A stretch of 64,000 nt of DNA from Frigoribacterium sp. (lineage in GTDB: Bacteria > Actinomycetota > Actinomycetes > Actinomycetales > Microbacteriaceae): contig JANYIZ010000004.1 of assembly GCA_025408445.1 (NCBI GenBank), positions 1-64,000 of the forward strand, given 5' to 3'. Below, one piece after another: positions 34,779 through 43,988 of this stretch. The notes beneath the pieces are model-generated. The model saw nothing but the letters and a program-made list of their open reading frames with translations, was not told where the DNA came from and searched no databases. Both the position numbers and the translations under genes were made by a program. The number at the start of each line of letters is the position of its first letter. Position 1 is the first letter of the stretch.

Positions 34779-35051
34779 GGGTTGGGGTTGCCTCTCTCTT
34801 TTTCCACAGGACTCCTGCGGGGCGTTGTGCACGATGCCTGACACCGGGCTGCGGTGCGTCGATCCACCTCGGGATGGGGACAGTTTGGTTGGCCGATATT
34901 TCCACGAGCGTGTCCCCGTGTTTCACCGCTGTTACGTGCTGCCCGCGTATGTAAACATCCTGTTTCCGAAGCGCCGCCCGCGGGCGATCGGGGCGTGAGC
35001 CTCGCTCCCTGAGGTTCCTCGTAGACTGAGCGGGATGGGATCAGTGGCTAG
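34779..35051. promoter_or_regulatory. amt/nhaA divergent intergenic region
   Basis: This 273-bp gap separates the divergent amt and nhaA genes and must hold both promoters. It contains the GlnR-like box described separately and a GTAAACatcctGTTTCC near-inverted repeat at about 34951-34967. I could not assign -35/-10 boxes with confidence. No small ORF looks real. Confidence 0.5.
34920..34935 (-). promoter_or_regulatory. GlnR-like operator upstream of amt
   Basis: On the minus strand GTAAC-n6-GAAAC matches the actinobacterial GlnR half-box pattern gTnAc-n6-GaAAc exactly. It lies 142 bp upstream of amt, a classic GlnR target in Streptomyces and mycobacteria. Only one clear box is present; a second would normally be expected. 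The role is inferred. Confidence 0.45.
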
Positions 35052-36182
35052 ATGAAATTCTTTCGAAGCGAGCGTTATGCCGCTTTTCTTCTTTTAGGCG
35101 CAGCGATTCTCGGTGTAATTCTCGCGAATTCTACGCTCGGACCTGCACTTCAGGGCCTTCGGGATTCGCATCTTCCCATCTCGTGGCTTGGGCTGGATCT
35201 CTCCGTCGGACACTGGGTCACCGATGGGCTGCTCGCTATTTTCTTCTTCCTCGCCGCGATCGAGCTCAAGCACGAACTCGCGCACGGCGAGCTCGACAGT
35301 GCACGAAAAGCCCTCGTGCCAACCATCGCCGCGGTGGGTGGAGTTATCGCGCCTGTCGCAATCTTCCTGCTGATGGTGCCCGACCGTGATCTCTCCAAGG
35401 GTTGGCCGATCCCCACGGCGACGGACATCGCTTTCGCACTCGGGGCGCTTGCACTCGTCGGTCGTGCACTTCCCTCGCGGATCCGGGCCCTGCTGCTGGC
35501 TCTCGCGGTGATCGATGATCTCATCGCGATCCTCATCATCGCGTTCTTCTTCACCGATGATCTCCGACCGCTTCCGCTGATCGCCGCCGTGCCCGTCGTA
35601 CTCCTCTTCGGGTGGCTGAGCAGACGCGCCCGGTCGGCACCGATCGCGGGCCTGCTGATCGTTCTCGGCATCGCGGCCTGGGTGCTCGTGCACCTCTCGG
35701 GCATCCACGCCACGATCGCCGGAGTAGCGCTCGGACTGATTATGGCGGGCAAGAGCGGCGGTCGCACGCGGCACGCACTAGAACCGTGGAGCAACGGCAT
35801 CATCCTGCCCGTGTTCGCGTTCGTCGCCGCGCTCGTTGTGCTTCCGTCAGTGGGCATCGGCGAACTGAGCCCCGTGTTCTGGGCCATCATCGTCGCCCTG
35901 CCGGTCGGCAAACTGATCGGCATCACCGGCGGGGCACTGGTGGCTAATCGGTTTGCCTCCAAGCGCCAGCGCATTCCCCTCGGCGACATCGTCGCCGTCG
36001 CCGGTCTCGGCGGAATCGGCTTCACCGTCTCGTTGTTGATGAATGAACTCGCGTACGCGAACCAGCCGGAAGTCGCTGTCGAGGGAACACTTGCTGTCCT
36101 CATCGCGTCAGTGATCGCGGCGGTCATCGGCGTGATCCTCACGGCGATCCGGGCGCGCCACTATCGCTCGATCGACGCCTAG
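35052..36182 (+). CDS. nhaA: Na+/H+ antiporter NhaA
   Basis: A 376-aa protein with about twelve transmembrane helices. Asp125 (PTATDIAFAL) and the Asp155-Asp156 pair (AVIDDLIAI) match the catalytic residues Asp133 and Asp163-Asp164 of E. coli NhaA. FFFLAAIELKHELAHGEL and LGGIGFTVSLLMNELAY are other family blocks. It expels sodium in exchange for protons and helps at high pH or salt. It is divergent from amt and stands alone. Confidence 0.95.
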   Translation: MKFFRSERYAAFLLLGAAILGVILANSTLGPALQGLRDSHLPISWLGLDLSVGHWVTDGLLAIFFFLAAIELKHELAHGELDSARKALVPTIAAVGGVIAPVAIFLLMVPDRDLSKGWPIPTATDIAFALGALALVGRALPSRIRALLLALAVIDDLIAILIIAFFFTDDLRPLPLIAAVPVVLLFGWLSRRARSAPIAGLLIVLGIAAWVLVHLSGIHATIAGVALGLIMAGKSGGRTRHALEPWSNGIILPVFAFVAALVVLPSVGIGELSPVFWAIIVALPVGKLIGITGGALVANRFASKRQRIPLGDIVAVAGLGGIGFTVSLLMNELAYANQPEVAVEGTLAVLIASVIAAVIGVILTAIRARHYRSIDA

Positions 36183-36203
36183 CTTTTTGCGCGTGCTCGA
36201 TCG

Positions 36204-37247
36204 CTAGACCTGGCCGGCGGTCAGCGCGATGAGGCGCGACACCGCACGAAGGTACTTCTTGCGGTAGCCGCCGGCGAGCATGTCCTCGTCGAACACCTGG
36301 TCGAGGGGCGTCCCAGTGGCGAGAATGCGAACCTGCGCGTCATACAGCCGGTCGACGAAGGCGACAAGACGGAGGGCATCCGTCTGGTTGGAAAGGCCAC
36401 GGACGCCGGTCACTGCGATTCCGTCAAGTCCATCGATCATGCGCACGTATCGCGACGGATGCACCGTGGACAGATGCGCAATCACGGCGTCAAAGGTGTC
36501 GACCGTCACGACTCCCGAAAGCTGCTCCAGCGCTGTGCCGAACTCGCTGTCACCGGTGCTGATGGCCTGCCCCTCCATGTCCCGGCGGCGATAGTCCAGT
36601 CCGTCTATGCGGATCGTGGTGAACCGGGCGGCGAGTGCATCGATTTCCCGCAGAAAGTCCTGGGCGGCGAAGCGACCCTCACCAAGCGCATTTGGCGGGG
36701 TGTTCGAAGTCGCGGCGATGCGGGAGCCTGAGGCGACAAGCTCCGAGAGCAGGCGCGACATGAGTCGGGTGTCTCCAGGGTCGTCGAGCTCGAACTCGTC
36801 AATGCAGACCAGCGTCGCGCCCTTCAGTTGCGAGACAGCACCGGCATAGCCGAGCGCTCCGACAAGCGCCGTGTATTCGATAAAGGTGCCGAAATACTTG
36901 CGTCCGGGAGCGAGATGCCAGAGAGCCGCGAGCAGGTGAGTCTTACCGACGCCGAAACCCCCGTCGAGATAAATCCCCGGCAGCTCGACCGGTGGTTTGC
37001 GCCGGGAGAACAATCCACCGCTGTTCTTCCGTGAGAAAACGTGCGCAAAATTACGGATGGCCGCAACGGCGGCGCCCTGCGACGGATAGTCCCTGTCCGG
37101 TCGGTAGGAGTCGAGAGTTGCCGTCTCAAATTGGCGCGGCGGAACCAGGTGCTTCACCATTTCTGCTGGGGTGATCGAAGAGTCCCGATCGAGAAGGCTA
37201 CCTCGGGAAATCACCTGGTCGGCGGTCACGAATCGATGGGCCCTCAC
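36204..37247 (-). CDS. zapE: ZapE/AFG1-like ATPase
   Basis: A 347-aa AAA+ ATPase. Walker A is GGFGVGKTHLLAAL, Walker B is LVCIDEFELDDPGD, and sensor LVASGSRIAATSNTPPNALGEGRF follows. The C-terminus includes VDRLYDAQVRILATGTPLDQVF. ZapE associates with the Z-ring in E. coli; AFG1 relatives are mitochondrial. The actinobacterial role is less clear. It is divergent from sseA; the 143-bp gap between them shows no second gene. Confidence 0.88.
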   Translation of the reverse strand: MRAHRFVTADQVISRGSLLDRDSSITPAEMVKHLVPPRQFETATLDSYRPDRDYPSQGAAVAAIRNFAHVFSRKNSGGLFSRRKPPVELPGIYLDGGFGVGKTHLLAALWHLAPGRKYFGTFIEYTALVGALGYAGAVSQLKGATLVCIDEFELDDPGDTRLMSRLLSELVASGSRIAATSNTPPNALGEGRFAAQDFLREIDALAARFTTIRIDGLDYRRRDMEGQAISTGDSEFGTALEQLSGVVTVDTFDAVIAHLSTVHPSRYVRMIDGLDGIAVTGVRGLSNQTDALRLVAFVDRLYDAQVRILATGTPLDQVFDEDMLAGGYRKKYLRAVSRLIALTAGQV

Positions 37248-37390
37248 GCTTGCGGAAAGATGTGTCGAAGTCTTACGAAAACGATCTGTCTATCAGGTCG
37301 GGTGCGTAGATTCATAATGGTGAGTTACGAGCCTAGCTCTCTGCCCACAGCCAAATCGCCGCCCGTCGAGGCGCCAACCGGAGGTACCAA

Positions 37391-38290
37391 ATGACCGTCG
37401 AGGTCGACCAATCCCCTAGCTTCACGGCATTCGCGCACCCCCGGCGTCTCGTCAGCACAGACTGGCTCCGTGCTCACCTCGGCACACCGGGGCTTGTCGT
37501 CGTCGAATCTGATGAAGACGTACTCCTCTACGAGACCGGACATGTCCCCGGCGCTGTCAAGATCGACTGGCACACCGATCTCAACCACCCGGTGGAGCGC
37601 GACTACATCGACGGATCGCAGTTCGCCGCACTGGTCGGCTCCAAAGGCATCGGCCGCGACACGACCGTCGTGATCTATGGCGACAAAAATAACTGGTGGG
37701 CGGCCTATGCCCTCTGGGTGTTCACCCTCTTCGGCCATAAAGACGTGCGCCTGCTCGACGGCGGACGGGCAAAGTGGGAGGCCGAGGGGGGCGAGTACGT
37801 CACCAAGACCTCGACACCGGTCGCGGTCGAGTACCCGGTGGTCGAACGTGACGATTCCGCCATCCGTGCCTACAAAGACGACGTGCTCGCCCACTTTGGT
37901 AACCCGCTGATCGACGTGCGTTCACCCGAGGAATTCAGTGGTGAGCGCACCACTGCACCGGCCTATCCGGAGGAGGGTTCATTGCGAGCCGGACACATCC
38001 CGAGCGCTCAAAATGTGCCGTGGGCCAAGGCGGTCGCCGAGGATGGAACGTTCCGACCACTTCCCGAGCTCGACGCGATCTACCGCATCGGGGCGGGACT
38101 TTCGGACGGTGACGACGTGATCGCCTACTGCCGCATCGGGGAACGATCCGCCCATACCTGGTTCGTGCTCACCCATCTGCTCGGTTTTGAAGGAGTGCGC
38201 AACTACGACGGATCGTGGACGGAATGGGGCTCCGCTGTGCGGGTACCGATCGCCATGGGCTCTGAGCCAGGCCCGGTACCGAACCACTGA
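37391..38290 (+). CDS. sseA: Thiosulfate/3-mercaptopyruvate sulfurtransferase
   Basis: A 299-aa two-domain rhodanese. The N-terminal domain ([21 protein letters not shown]) is the inactive copy. The C-terminal domain carries [13 protein letters not shown] and the active-site loop [13 protein letters not shown] with Cys247. It transfers sulfane sulfur to cyanide or thiol acceptors. ATG 37391 is preceded by a strong GGAGG at good spacing. A SufE-family gene follows, so it probably belongs to a sulfur-handling group. Confidence 0.94.
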   Translation: MTVEVDQSPSFTAFAHPRRLVSTDWLRAHLGTPGLVVVESDEDVLLYETGHVPGAVKIDWHTDLNHPVERDYIDGSQFAALVGSKGIGRDTTVVIYGDKNNWWAAYALWVFTLFGHKDVRLLDGGRAKWEAEGGEYVTKTSTPVAVEYPVVERDDSAIRAYKDDVLAHFGNPLIDVRSPEEFSGERTTAPAYPEEGSLRAGHIPSAQNVPWAKAVAEDGTFRPLPELDAIYRIGAGLSDGDDVIAYCRIGERSAHTWFVLTHLLGFEGVRNYDGSWTEWGSAVRVPIAMGSEPGPVPNH

Positions 38291-38381
38291 CCGCCACCAG
38301 TACCGCGTTCACCATCAATAACCCCCGCGTACGGCTGATCGACAGGCATCAATACTCCGGCAGATGGGATACTTGAGCTCT

Positions 38382-38822
38382 ATGATCAGCAGCAAACTTC
38401 CCGACTCCCTCGTGCAGATTCGCGAGGACTTCCGCGAACTCGAACGGAGCGACCGGCTCGTTCTGCTGCTCGAATTCGCCAACGAACTTCCCGCGCTTCC
38501 CCCGCGCTATGCAGAACATCCCGACCTTCTTGAACGAGTCGTGGAATGCCAGTCACCGGTGTTCATCTTTGTGGAAGTGGATGACAAGCACCTCGTTCAC
38601 CTTCATGCCACTGCTCCCAAGGAGGCGCCGACGACCCGTGGCTTCGCTTCGATCTTAGTGCAGGGGCTCTCAGGGCTCACCGTCGACGAGGTGCTCGAGG
38701 TACCCGATGACTTCCCCAACACCATCGGGCTCACCGAGGCGGTCAGCCCGCTGCGAATTCGGGGCATGACCGCGATGCTCGCGCGCGCCAAGCGTCAGCT
38801 GCGCGAGAAAACCACCGCATGA
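38382..38822 (+). CDS. sufE: SufE-family sulfur acceptor protein
   Basis: A 146-aa protein. The conserved SufE/CsdE cysteine lies in VVECQSPVF (Cys56), and FASILVQGLSGLTVDEVLEVPDDF is the family's C-terminal block. It accepts persulfide sulfur from a desulfurase, normally SufS, to feed Fe-S cluster building. ATG 38382 (MISSKLPDSL) is preferred to the ATG six codons upstream. It overlaps the next gene by 4 nt (ATGA) and follows sseA. Confidence 0.9.
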   Translation: MISSKLPDSLVQIREDFRELERSDRLVLLLEFANELPALPPRYAEHPDLLERVVECQSPVFIFVEVDDKHLVHLHATAPKEAPTTRGFASILVQGLSGLTVDEVLEVPDDFPNTIGLTEAVSPLRIRGMTAMLARAKRQLREKTTA

Positions 38823-39532
38823 TTGTGCGGCGGCTGTTCCCCGAGGCTGGCCAAGCGATCGAGCTCGAGGCCGCGGATGCCCGCACCCGGCTCGCCGAGT
38901 TGTACGCGCTGCCCGGGGTCGACACCCTGCGCATCAACCTTGTCGCGACCGTCAGTGGGAGCGCAGCTGGCGGGGACGACACCTCCGAGACGCTTACCAA
39001 TCGCGCGGATCGCAAGATCCTCGGCGTCATCCGGCGCGATAGCGATGTAGTGCTCGTGGGTGCGGCAAGCGTTCGTGCCGAGGGCTACCAGCTTCCCCGC
39101 ACCGCACCCCTTGCCATCGTCACGAGCACCGGGGATCTCGGTGGCCACCGCCTCACCGTCGACCCCGATCGTTTCCCACCGATCGTGCTCTGTCCGGCCC
39201 CGGCCGCCGAAACCGCTCGCGCCGCCCTTCCCGCTGCAGAGATCGTGGTTGTACCGGACCGCGCCGGACGGATGTCCGCCATCGACATCGTGTCTACCCT
39301 GCGGGCCCGCGGGCTCCGCCGCATCGTCTGCGAAGGCGGCCCGTCGCTCGCCGCGCAGATGCTCGATGCCCGTCTGGTAGATGAATTGTGCCTCTCCACG
39401 AGTCCGATCGCCGGAGGGGTGTTCCTTCCCATATTCGGCAGCGCGGCGGTCACGTCACACCGGCTCGAACTGGCCCAGTTGCTTGTCGACGATACAAGCA
39501 CTCTTTATGCTCGGTGGCGCGTTCTGGCCTGA
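38819..39532 (+). CDS. RibD C-terminal domain (pyrimidine reductase-like) protein
   Basis: A 237-aa single-domain reductase of the RibD-C/dihydrofolate-reductase-like family. RINLVATVSGSAAG is the substrate-binding start, SDVVLVGAASVRAEGYQL is the nucleotide-binding strand, and RRIVCEGGPSLAAQML is the conserved glycine turn. The deaminase half of RibD is absent, so it is not a riboflavin enzyme on its own. The substrate is unknown. It overlaps sufE by 4 nt. Confidence 0.85.
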   Translation: MIVRRLFPEAGQAIELEAADARTRLAELYALPGVDTLRINLVATVSGSAAGGDDTSETLTNRADRKILGVIRRDSDVVLVGAASVRAEGYQLPRTAPLAIVTSTGDLGGHRLTVDPDRFPPIVLCPAPAAETARAALPAAEIVVVPDRAGRMSAIDIVSTLRARGLRRIVCEGGPSLAAQMLDARLVDELCLSTSPIAGGVFLPIFGSAAVTSHRLELAQLLVDDTSTLYARWRVLA

Positions 39533-39534
39533 AG

Positions 39535-40728
39535 TTAGTCCGCTGACAACGGCGCCGTAGCCAGCCAGTGACGGATGGCAGCGTTCCAGCGGTCGCGATC
39601 GAAATTCCACAACTTGGTGTGGCCAGCGACAGTGAATCTCTCGTAGGTCACGATGTCGGGCCTCGCGGCGGCAAGTGCCAATGATGCCGTGGCGGGAATG
39701 AACCCGTCGTCGTCACTGTGCATCAACAGGATGGGCACGTGCAGTTCGGCGGATCGACGCACGAAGTCGAGCCGTGGGAGGTCGATCGGCTCATGCTGGC
39801 CGGTGAGGCGACCCGCCCACTTCATCCCGAGAAGAGCGATCACTCCCGAGCGGATCGGGTTCGGTAGTCCGAGGAGTCCGCCCTGGAAACGGAGGGCCGT
39901 CACCCAATCGATCACCGGCGAATCCAGCACAATCCCGCGCACCACCCCGGCGAGATCAGAGCGAGTCACTGTCTGAAGCACCGTCGCTCCACCCATTGAC
40001 CAGCCCATGAGCACCACATCCGTGGCGCCGTGATCCACCGCGAATCGGATGGCCGCCGCGACGTCATGCCACTCGGTGTCGCCAAGGCCGTAACGCCCAT
40101 CGAGGCTGGACGGAGCATCCCCATCATTGCGATAGGAGACGAGCAGCGCAGTGAATCCGGCCGCCCGAAACACGGGAACGGCCCTCAAGGTCTCCTCCCG
40201 GCGCACGGCACGCCCGTGCACCTCGATCACCCAGCGCGTGGTCGGCGCCTCCGCCGGCACGACCCAGGCGGGCGCAGGGCCCAGTTCTGTCTCTATGTCG
40301 ACGTCCTCGAACGGAAATCCGAGATCGGCTGGACCGGTATAGAACCAGCCGCTGAAACGGCCACGACGGGCGCGCGCGAGGTCCCCGCGGTCCACACCGA
40401 GCAGGCGACGAATGACGGCGTCCGGTGTCTGCGCGACGATATCGCCGACGCGAGCGTGTCCGCTCCCGTCGGCGAAAAACAGGCTGTATTCGCCGGGAAG
40501 ACGGGAATCCACGTTCGAGGAGAGCGTCACCAGGTCTCCGGCCCCATCGACCGAGAGTATTCGGGTGTCCTCCGGTCGGCGCCTCGGGGGTGTGACGACG
40601 GTGCGCGCCACGAGCAGAGTCACCACAGCGACGGTCGTGGCGGCGATAGTCGCCACCACTCCGGCCACTGCGAGCGCTCCAGGAATCCAGGGAACCGCTT
40701 TAACGGCGTGCCGCCGGGAATCTGCCAC
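39535..40728 (-). CDS. Membrane-anchored alpha/beta hydrolase
   Basis: A 397-aa protein. The N-terminus has one transmembrane helix (about residues 16-40) and a short basic linker. The hydrolase domain carries WVIEVHGRAVRREETL, the nucleophile elbow GWSMGGATVLQ, the aspartate in LLMHSDDDGFIP and the histidine in VAGHTKLWNFD. It faces the RibD-C gene convergently and lies head-to-head with the DUF3000 gene, with 22 bp between the two starts. The substrate is unknown. Confidence 0.87.
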   Translation of the reverse strand: MADSRRHAVKAVPWIPGALAVAGVVATIAATTVAVVTLLVARTVVTPPRRRPEDTRILSVDGAGDLVTLSSNVDSRLPGEYSLFFADGSGHARVGDIVAQTPDAVIRRLLGVDRGDLARARRGRFSGWFYTGPADLGFPFEDVDIETELGPAPAWVVPAEAPTTRWVIEVHGRAVRREETLRAVPVFRAAGFTALLVSYRNDGDAPSSLDGRYGLGDTEWHDVAAAIRFAVDHGATDVVLMGWSMGGATVLQTVTRSDLAGVVRGIVLDSPVIDWVTALRFQGGLLGLPNPIRSGVIALLGMKWAGRLTGQHEPIDLPRLDFVRRSAELHVPILLMHSDDDGFIPATASLALAAARPDIVTYERFTVAGHTKLWNFDRDRWNAAIRHWLATAPLSAD

Positions 40729-40750
40729 AGCTGAACTTTAGTCTTCACTC

Positions 40751-41350
40751 GTGCCCGAAACCGCCAGAGGACAACCGGAGCCGGCCCCGTTCCGCGCCGC
40801 ACTCGATGCCATCCGTCGTGCCGCCCTTCGGCCAGAGCTTGTGCTGACCGAAATCCCGTCGCCTGGCGGCGATCTCGCCCCATTCAGCATCGCCCTCGCG
40901 GCGGACGTCACCCCAGCCCGTCATGATTCGGATTCTGACGTCGGTACCGGGCGCTTTATCCTGCTCTACGATCCCTCCGCTCCCGAGGCGTGGGGCGGGG
41001 TCTTTCGCGTGGTGTGCTACGCGCAGGCCCCGCTGGAAACCGATATCGGCCTCGACCCCTTTCTCGCGGATGTCGCGTGGTCGTGGCTTGTCGACGCACT
41101 CGATGCCCGCGGTGCCCGCTACAACTTGGAATCAGGCACCGCAACGCGAATACTCTCCACAGGTTTTGGAGAGCTCGCAGCACAGGGGGACGGCGCGCAA
41201 ATCGAGCTTCGCGCCTCCTGGACTCCCCTCGATGCCCACGACATCACCTCGCATGTGGAAGGCTGGGGGGAATTGCTGTGCATGCTGGCGGGACTGCCGC
41301 CGGCTGTCGAAGGAGTGAGTGTGCTAGCGGCCCGCAGAGATCGGACGTGA
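40751..41350 (+). CDS. DUF3000 protein
   Basis: A 199-aa actinobacterial protein. FRAALDAIRRAALRPELVLTEIPSP begins the family, GRFILLYDPSAPEAWGGVFRVVCYAQAPLETDIG is central, and HVEGWGELLCMLAGLPP is the C-terminal block. Its start is GTG. It overlaps the RNase D-like gene by GTGA, an arrangement common in the phylum. The function is unknown. Confidence 0.88.
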   Translation: MPETARGQPEPAPFRAALDAIRRAALRPELVLTEIPSPGGDLAPFSIALAADVTPARHDSDSDVGTGRFILLYDPSAPEAWGGVFRVVCYAQAPLETDIGLDPFLADVAWSWLVDALDARGARYNLESGTATRILSTGFGELAAQGDGAQIELRASWTPLDAHDITSHVEGWGELLCMLAGLPPAVEGVSVLAARRDRT

Positions 41351-42705
41351 GCGACACCGGAAAAGAGCCGGTGTTCCTCGACGGTACGGAGTCCCATGAC
41401 TGTGCCGAAGTGACCGCGAGCGGGCGGAGCGTGCGGAGCGTGCTCCCCGCGTTACCGGTCGAGACTCCCCCGGTCGAGACTCCCCCGGTCGAGGCCGAGC
41501 AGGCCCCTCACGTTGAAGTTCACGTCATTGAAACCCGTGAGGAGTACCTCGAGGCCGTCTCGGCGATCGCGTCCGGTACCGGCCCTATCGCAATCGATGC
41601 CGAGCGCGCATCCGGCTTCCGCTATTCGCAACGCGCTTATCTCATCCAGGTTTTCCGTCGTGGTTCCGGGGTCTTCCTATTCGACCCTCCCGCGATCGGT
41701 TCCTTCGCGGAACTCGACGCCGTCATCCGCGACGAGGAGTGGGTGCTGCATGCTGCAAGCCAGGACCTCGCGTGCCTGCGCGAAGTGGGACTCGATCCCA
41801 CCCGTATCTTCGATACCGAGCTCGGCGCGCGGCTTGCTGGCCTTCCCCGGGTGGGCCTCGGCACGGTCGTGGAAGACCTGCTCGGCATCCACCTTGCCAA
41901 GGAGCATTCTGCAGCGGACTGGTCGACGAGACCGCTGCCGCAGTCCTGGCTCGTCTACGCGGCCCTCGATGTGGAATTGCTTCCCGATCTGAGGGATGCG
42001 ATGGCCGCACTTCTCGAGGACGCGGGCAAGTCCGAGATCGCTCGCCAGGAATTCTCCGCAGTGCTCACCCGAGAGGCAAAAATCGTCACCGGTGACGCCT
42101 GGCGACGGCTCTCCGGGCTACACACGGTGCGCGGCGTACACAATCTCGCTATTGCTCGCGAACTGTGGGGGGCACGCGACAGATTCGCCCGCGAAATCGA
42201 TACAGCTCCCGGGCGGTTGATTCCTGATTCCTCGCTCATCGCCGCCGCGAAAGCGATGCCTGAATCGCGCCACGGCCTCGCGTCTCTGCGCGACTTCAGC
42301 GGTCGCGCCAGTCGATCGGAATTGCCGCGCTGGTGGGCCGCAATCGAGGTGGGCCGCACGACCGAGGACTTGCCCGCTCTGCGAGTGACGAGTGAGGCGA
42401 TGCCCCCGCCCCGAGTCTGGAGCGACCGCAATCCGGAGGCAGATAAGCGCCTCAAGGCGGCGCGCGCCGCAATCACTGTCGTCTCGATCGAGACGAGAAT
42501 CCCGGTCGAGAACCTCTTGACGCCGGAGTTGCTGCGACGTCTCGCCTGGACTCCACCCGAGCCGCTCGAGATCGGCAGCGTTCGTTCCGACCTCATCGGG
42601 TTCGGCGCGCGGCAATGGCAGGTTGACGCTATCGCACAGGTGATCCTCGATGCCTTTGTCGATGGCGACCAAATTATCGAACCGGGTGTCGAGCCGGTTT
42701 CGTAG
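41347..42705 (+). CDS. rnd: Ribonuclease D family 3'-5' exonuclease with HRDC domain
   Basis: A 452-aa protein. After a proline/valine-rich N-terminal linker containing two tandem copies of PPVET, the DEDD exonuclease domain shows AIDAERASGFRYSQRAYLIQVF, VLHAASQDLACLREVG and YAALDVELLPDLRDAM. The C-terminal HRDC domain (about residues 215-300 and beyond) completes it. It probably trims the 3' ends of stable RNAs. GTG 41347 overlaps the DUF3000 stop. It sits upstream of fadA-fadB, as in related actinobacteria. Confidence 0.88.
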   Translation: MSDTGKEPVFLDGTESHDCAEVTASGRSVRSVLPALPVETPPVETPPVEAEQAPHVEVHVIETREEYLEAVSAIASGTGPIAIDAERASGFRYSQRAYLIQVFRRGSGVFLFDPPAIGSFAELDAVIRDEEWVLHAASQDLACLREVGLDPTRIFDTELGARLAGLPRVGLGTVVEDLLGIHLAKEHSAADWSTRPLPQSWLVYAALDVELLPDLRDAMAALLEDAGKSEIARQEFSAVLTREAKIVTGDAWRRLSGLHTVRGVHNLAIARELWGARDRFAREIDTAPGRLIPDSSLIAAAKAMPESRHGLASLRDFSGRASRSELPRWWAAIEVGRTTEDLPALRVTSEAMPPPRVWSDRNPEADKRLKAARAAITVVSIETRIPVENLLTPELLRRLAWTPPEPLEIGSVRSDLIGFGARQWQVDAIAQVILDAFVDGDQIIEPGVEPVS

Positions 42706-42782
42706 GAACAGTCAAACGATTCTCAGGGGGTTTTTTGCCCGTTTAGGCTCTTTGCTATTACCGATAAGCGAAAAGAGGCATT

Positions 42783-43988
42783 GTGGCCGAGAGACATGAA
42801 GTCGTGTTCGTCGATGGGGTTCGTACCCCGTTCGGACGCGCTGGCGAAAAGGGAATGTACTGGAACACCCGAGCAGACGACCTGATCGTCAAGGCCATCG
42901 TCGGCCTGCTAGAGCGCAACCCGGATCTGCCACAGGACCGGATCGACGAAGTCGCGATTGCCGCGACCACACAGCAGGGCGACCAGGGGCTCACTCTCGG
43001 ACGCACGGCCGCTCTACTCGCCGGCCTGCCAAAGTCTGTGCCCGGCTTCGCGATCGACCGTATGTGTGCGGGAGCGATGACTTCGGTCACCACGCTGGCC
43101 GGAGGCATTGCTTTTGGAGCCTACGATCTCACCCTCGCGGGCGGCGTCGAGCACATGGGCCGTCATCCGATGGGCTTCGGCGCGGACCCCAACCCACGTT
43201 TTCTCTCGGAGAAGCTCGTGAGCGCTGAAGCGCTCAATATGGGTTCAACCGCTGAGCGAATCCATGATCGTTTCCCCGAACTCACGAAGGAGCGGTCCGA
43301 CCGCTACGCGCTGGCCAGCCAGCAGAAGGCCGCCGCTGCCTATGAGAACGGCAAGCTCCAGCCCGATCTGATCCCCGTCTCGATCCGCTCCGAATCCGGT
43401 TGGGGGCTCGCTACGCGGGATGAGGCGTTACGCCCAGAAACCACACTCGAGGGGCTTGCGGGCCTCAAAACACCATTTCGGCCCCACGGCCGGGTGACCG
43501 CGGGTAATGCCTCCGGACTCAACGACGGCGCCACCATTAGCCTGCTCGCAAGCGAGGCCGCAGCAGAGGAGCTCGGCCTCACCGCGAAGATGAAGCTCGT
43601 GAGCTTTGCATTCGCCGGGGTGGAACCCGAGATTATGGGTATCGGCCCCGTGCCGTCGACCGAGAAGGCGCTCAAAAAGGCCGGGCTGTCGATCACCGAC
43701 ATCGGGCTCTTCGAGCTCAACGAGGCTTTCGCGGTTCAGGTCCTTTCCCTGCTCGACCACTTCGGTATCGCCGACGACGACCCGCGCGTCAACCAGTGGG
43801 GTGGCGCAATAGCGATGGGACACCCTCTCGCCTCCTCAGGCGTGCGGTTGATGATCCAACTCGCCGCACAGTTTAAGGAGCGCCCGGATGTGCGCTACGG
43901 CCTCACCGCAATGTGTGTCGGCCTCGGCCAGGGCGGCTCGGTCATCTGGGAGAACCCGTACTTCGATGGAAAGAAGAAGAAGAAATGA
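42783..43988 (+). CDS. fadA: Acetyl-CoA C-acyltransferase (thiolase)
   Basis: A 401-aa thiolase. FVDGVRTPFGRAG starts the fold, Cys95 in DRMCAGAMTS is the acyl-carrying cysteine, and GHPLASSGVRLM with CVGLGQGGS supplies the catalytic histidine and second cysteine. Together with FadB it forms the beta-oxidation complex. The stop TGA overlaps the fadB ATG (ATGA). The start is GTG with AAAGAGG upstream. Confidence 0.96.
   Translation: MAERHEVVFVDGVRTPFGRAGEKGMYWNTRADDLIVKAIVGLLERNPDLPQDRIDEVAIAATTQQGDQGLTLGRTAALLAGLPKSVPGFAIDRMCAGAMTSVTTLAGGIAFGAYDLTLAGGVEHMGRHPMGFGADPNPRFLSEKLVSAEALNMGSTAERIHDRFPELTKERSDRYALASQQKAAAAYENGKLQPDLIPVSIRSESGWGLATRDEALRPETTLEGLAGLKTPFRPHGRVTAGNASGLNDGATISLLASEAAAEELGLTAKMKLVSFAFAGVEPEIMGIGPVPSTEKALKKAGLSITDIGLFELNEAFAVQVLSLLDHFGIADDDPRVNQWGGAIAMGHPLASSGVRLMIQLAAQFKERPDVRYGLTAMCVGLGQGGSVIWENPYFDGKKKKK

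Noticed and set aside
41457-41490. Two tandem copies of a 15-nt unit in rnd
   Set aside because: They encode a PPVET repeat in the linker of an otherwise normal protein; too small to be of note on its own.
42721-42740. T-rich stretch before fadA as a terminator
   Set aside because: A T-run is present but there is no hairpin immediately before it.
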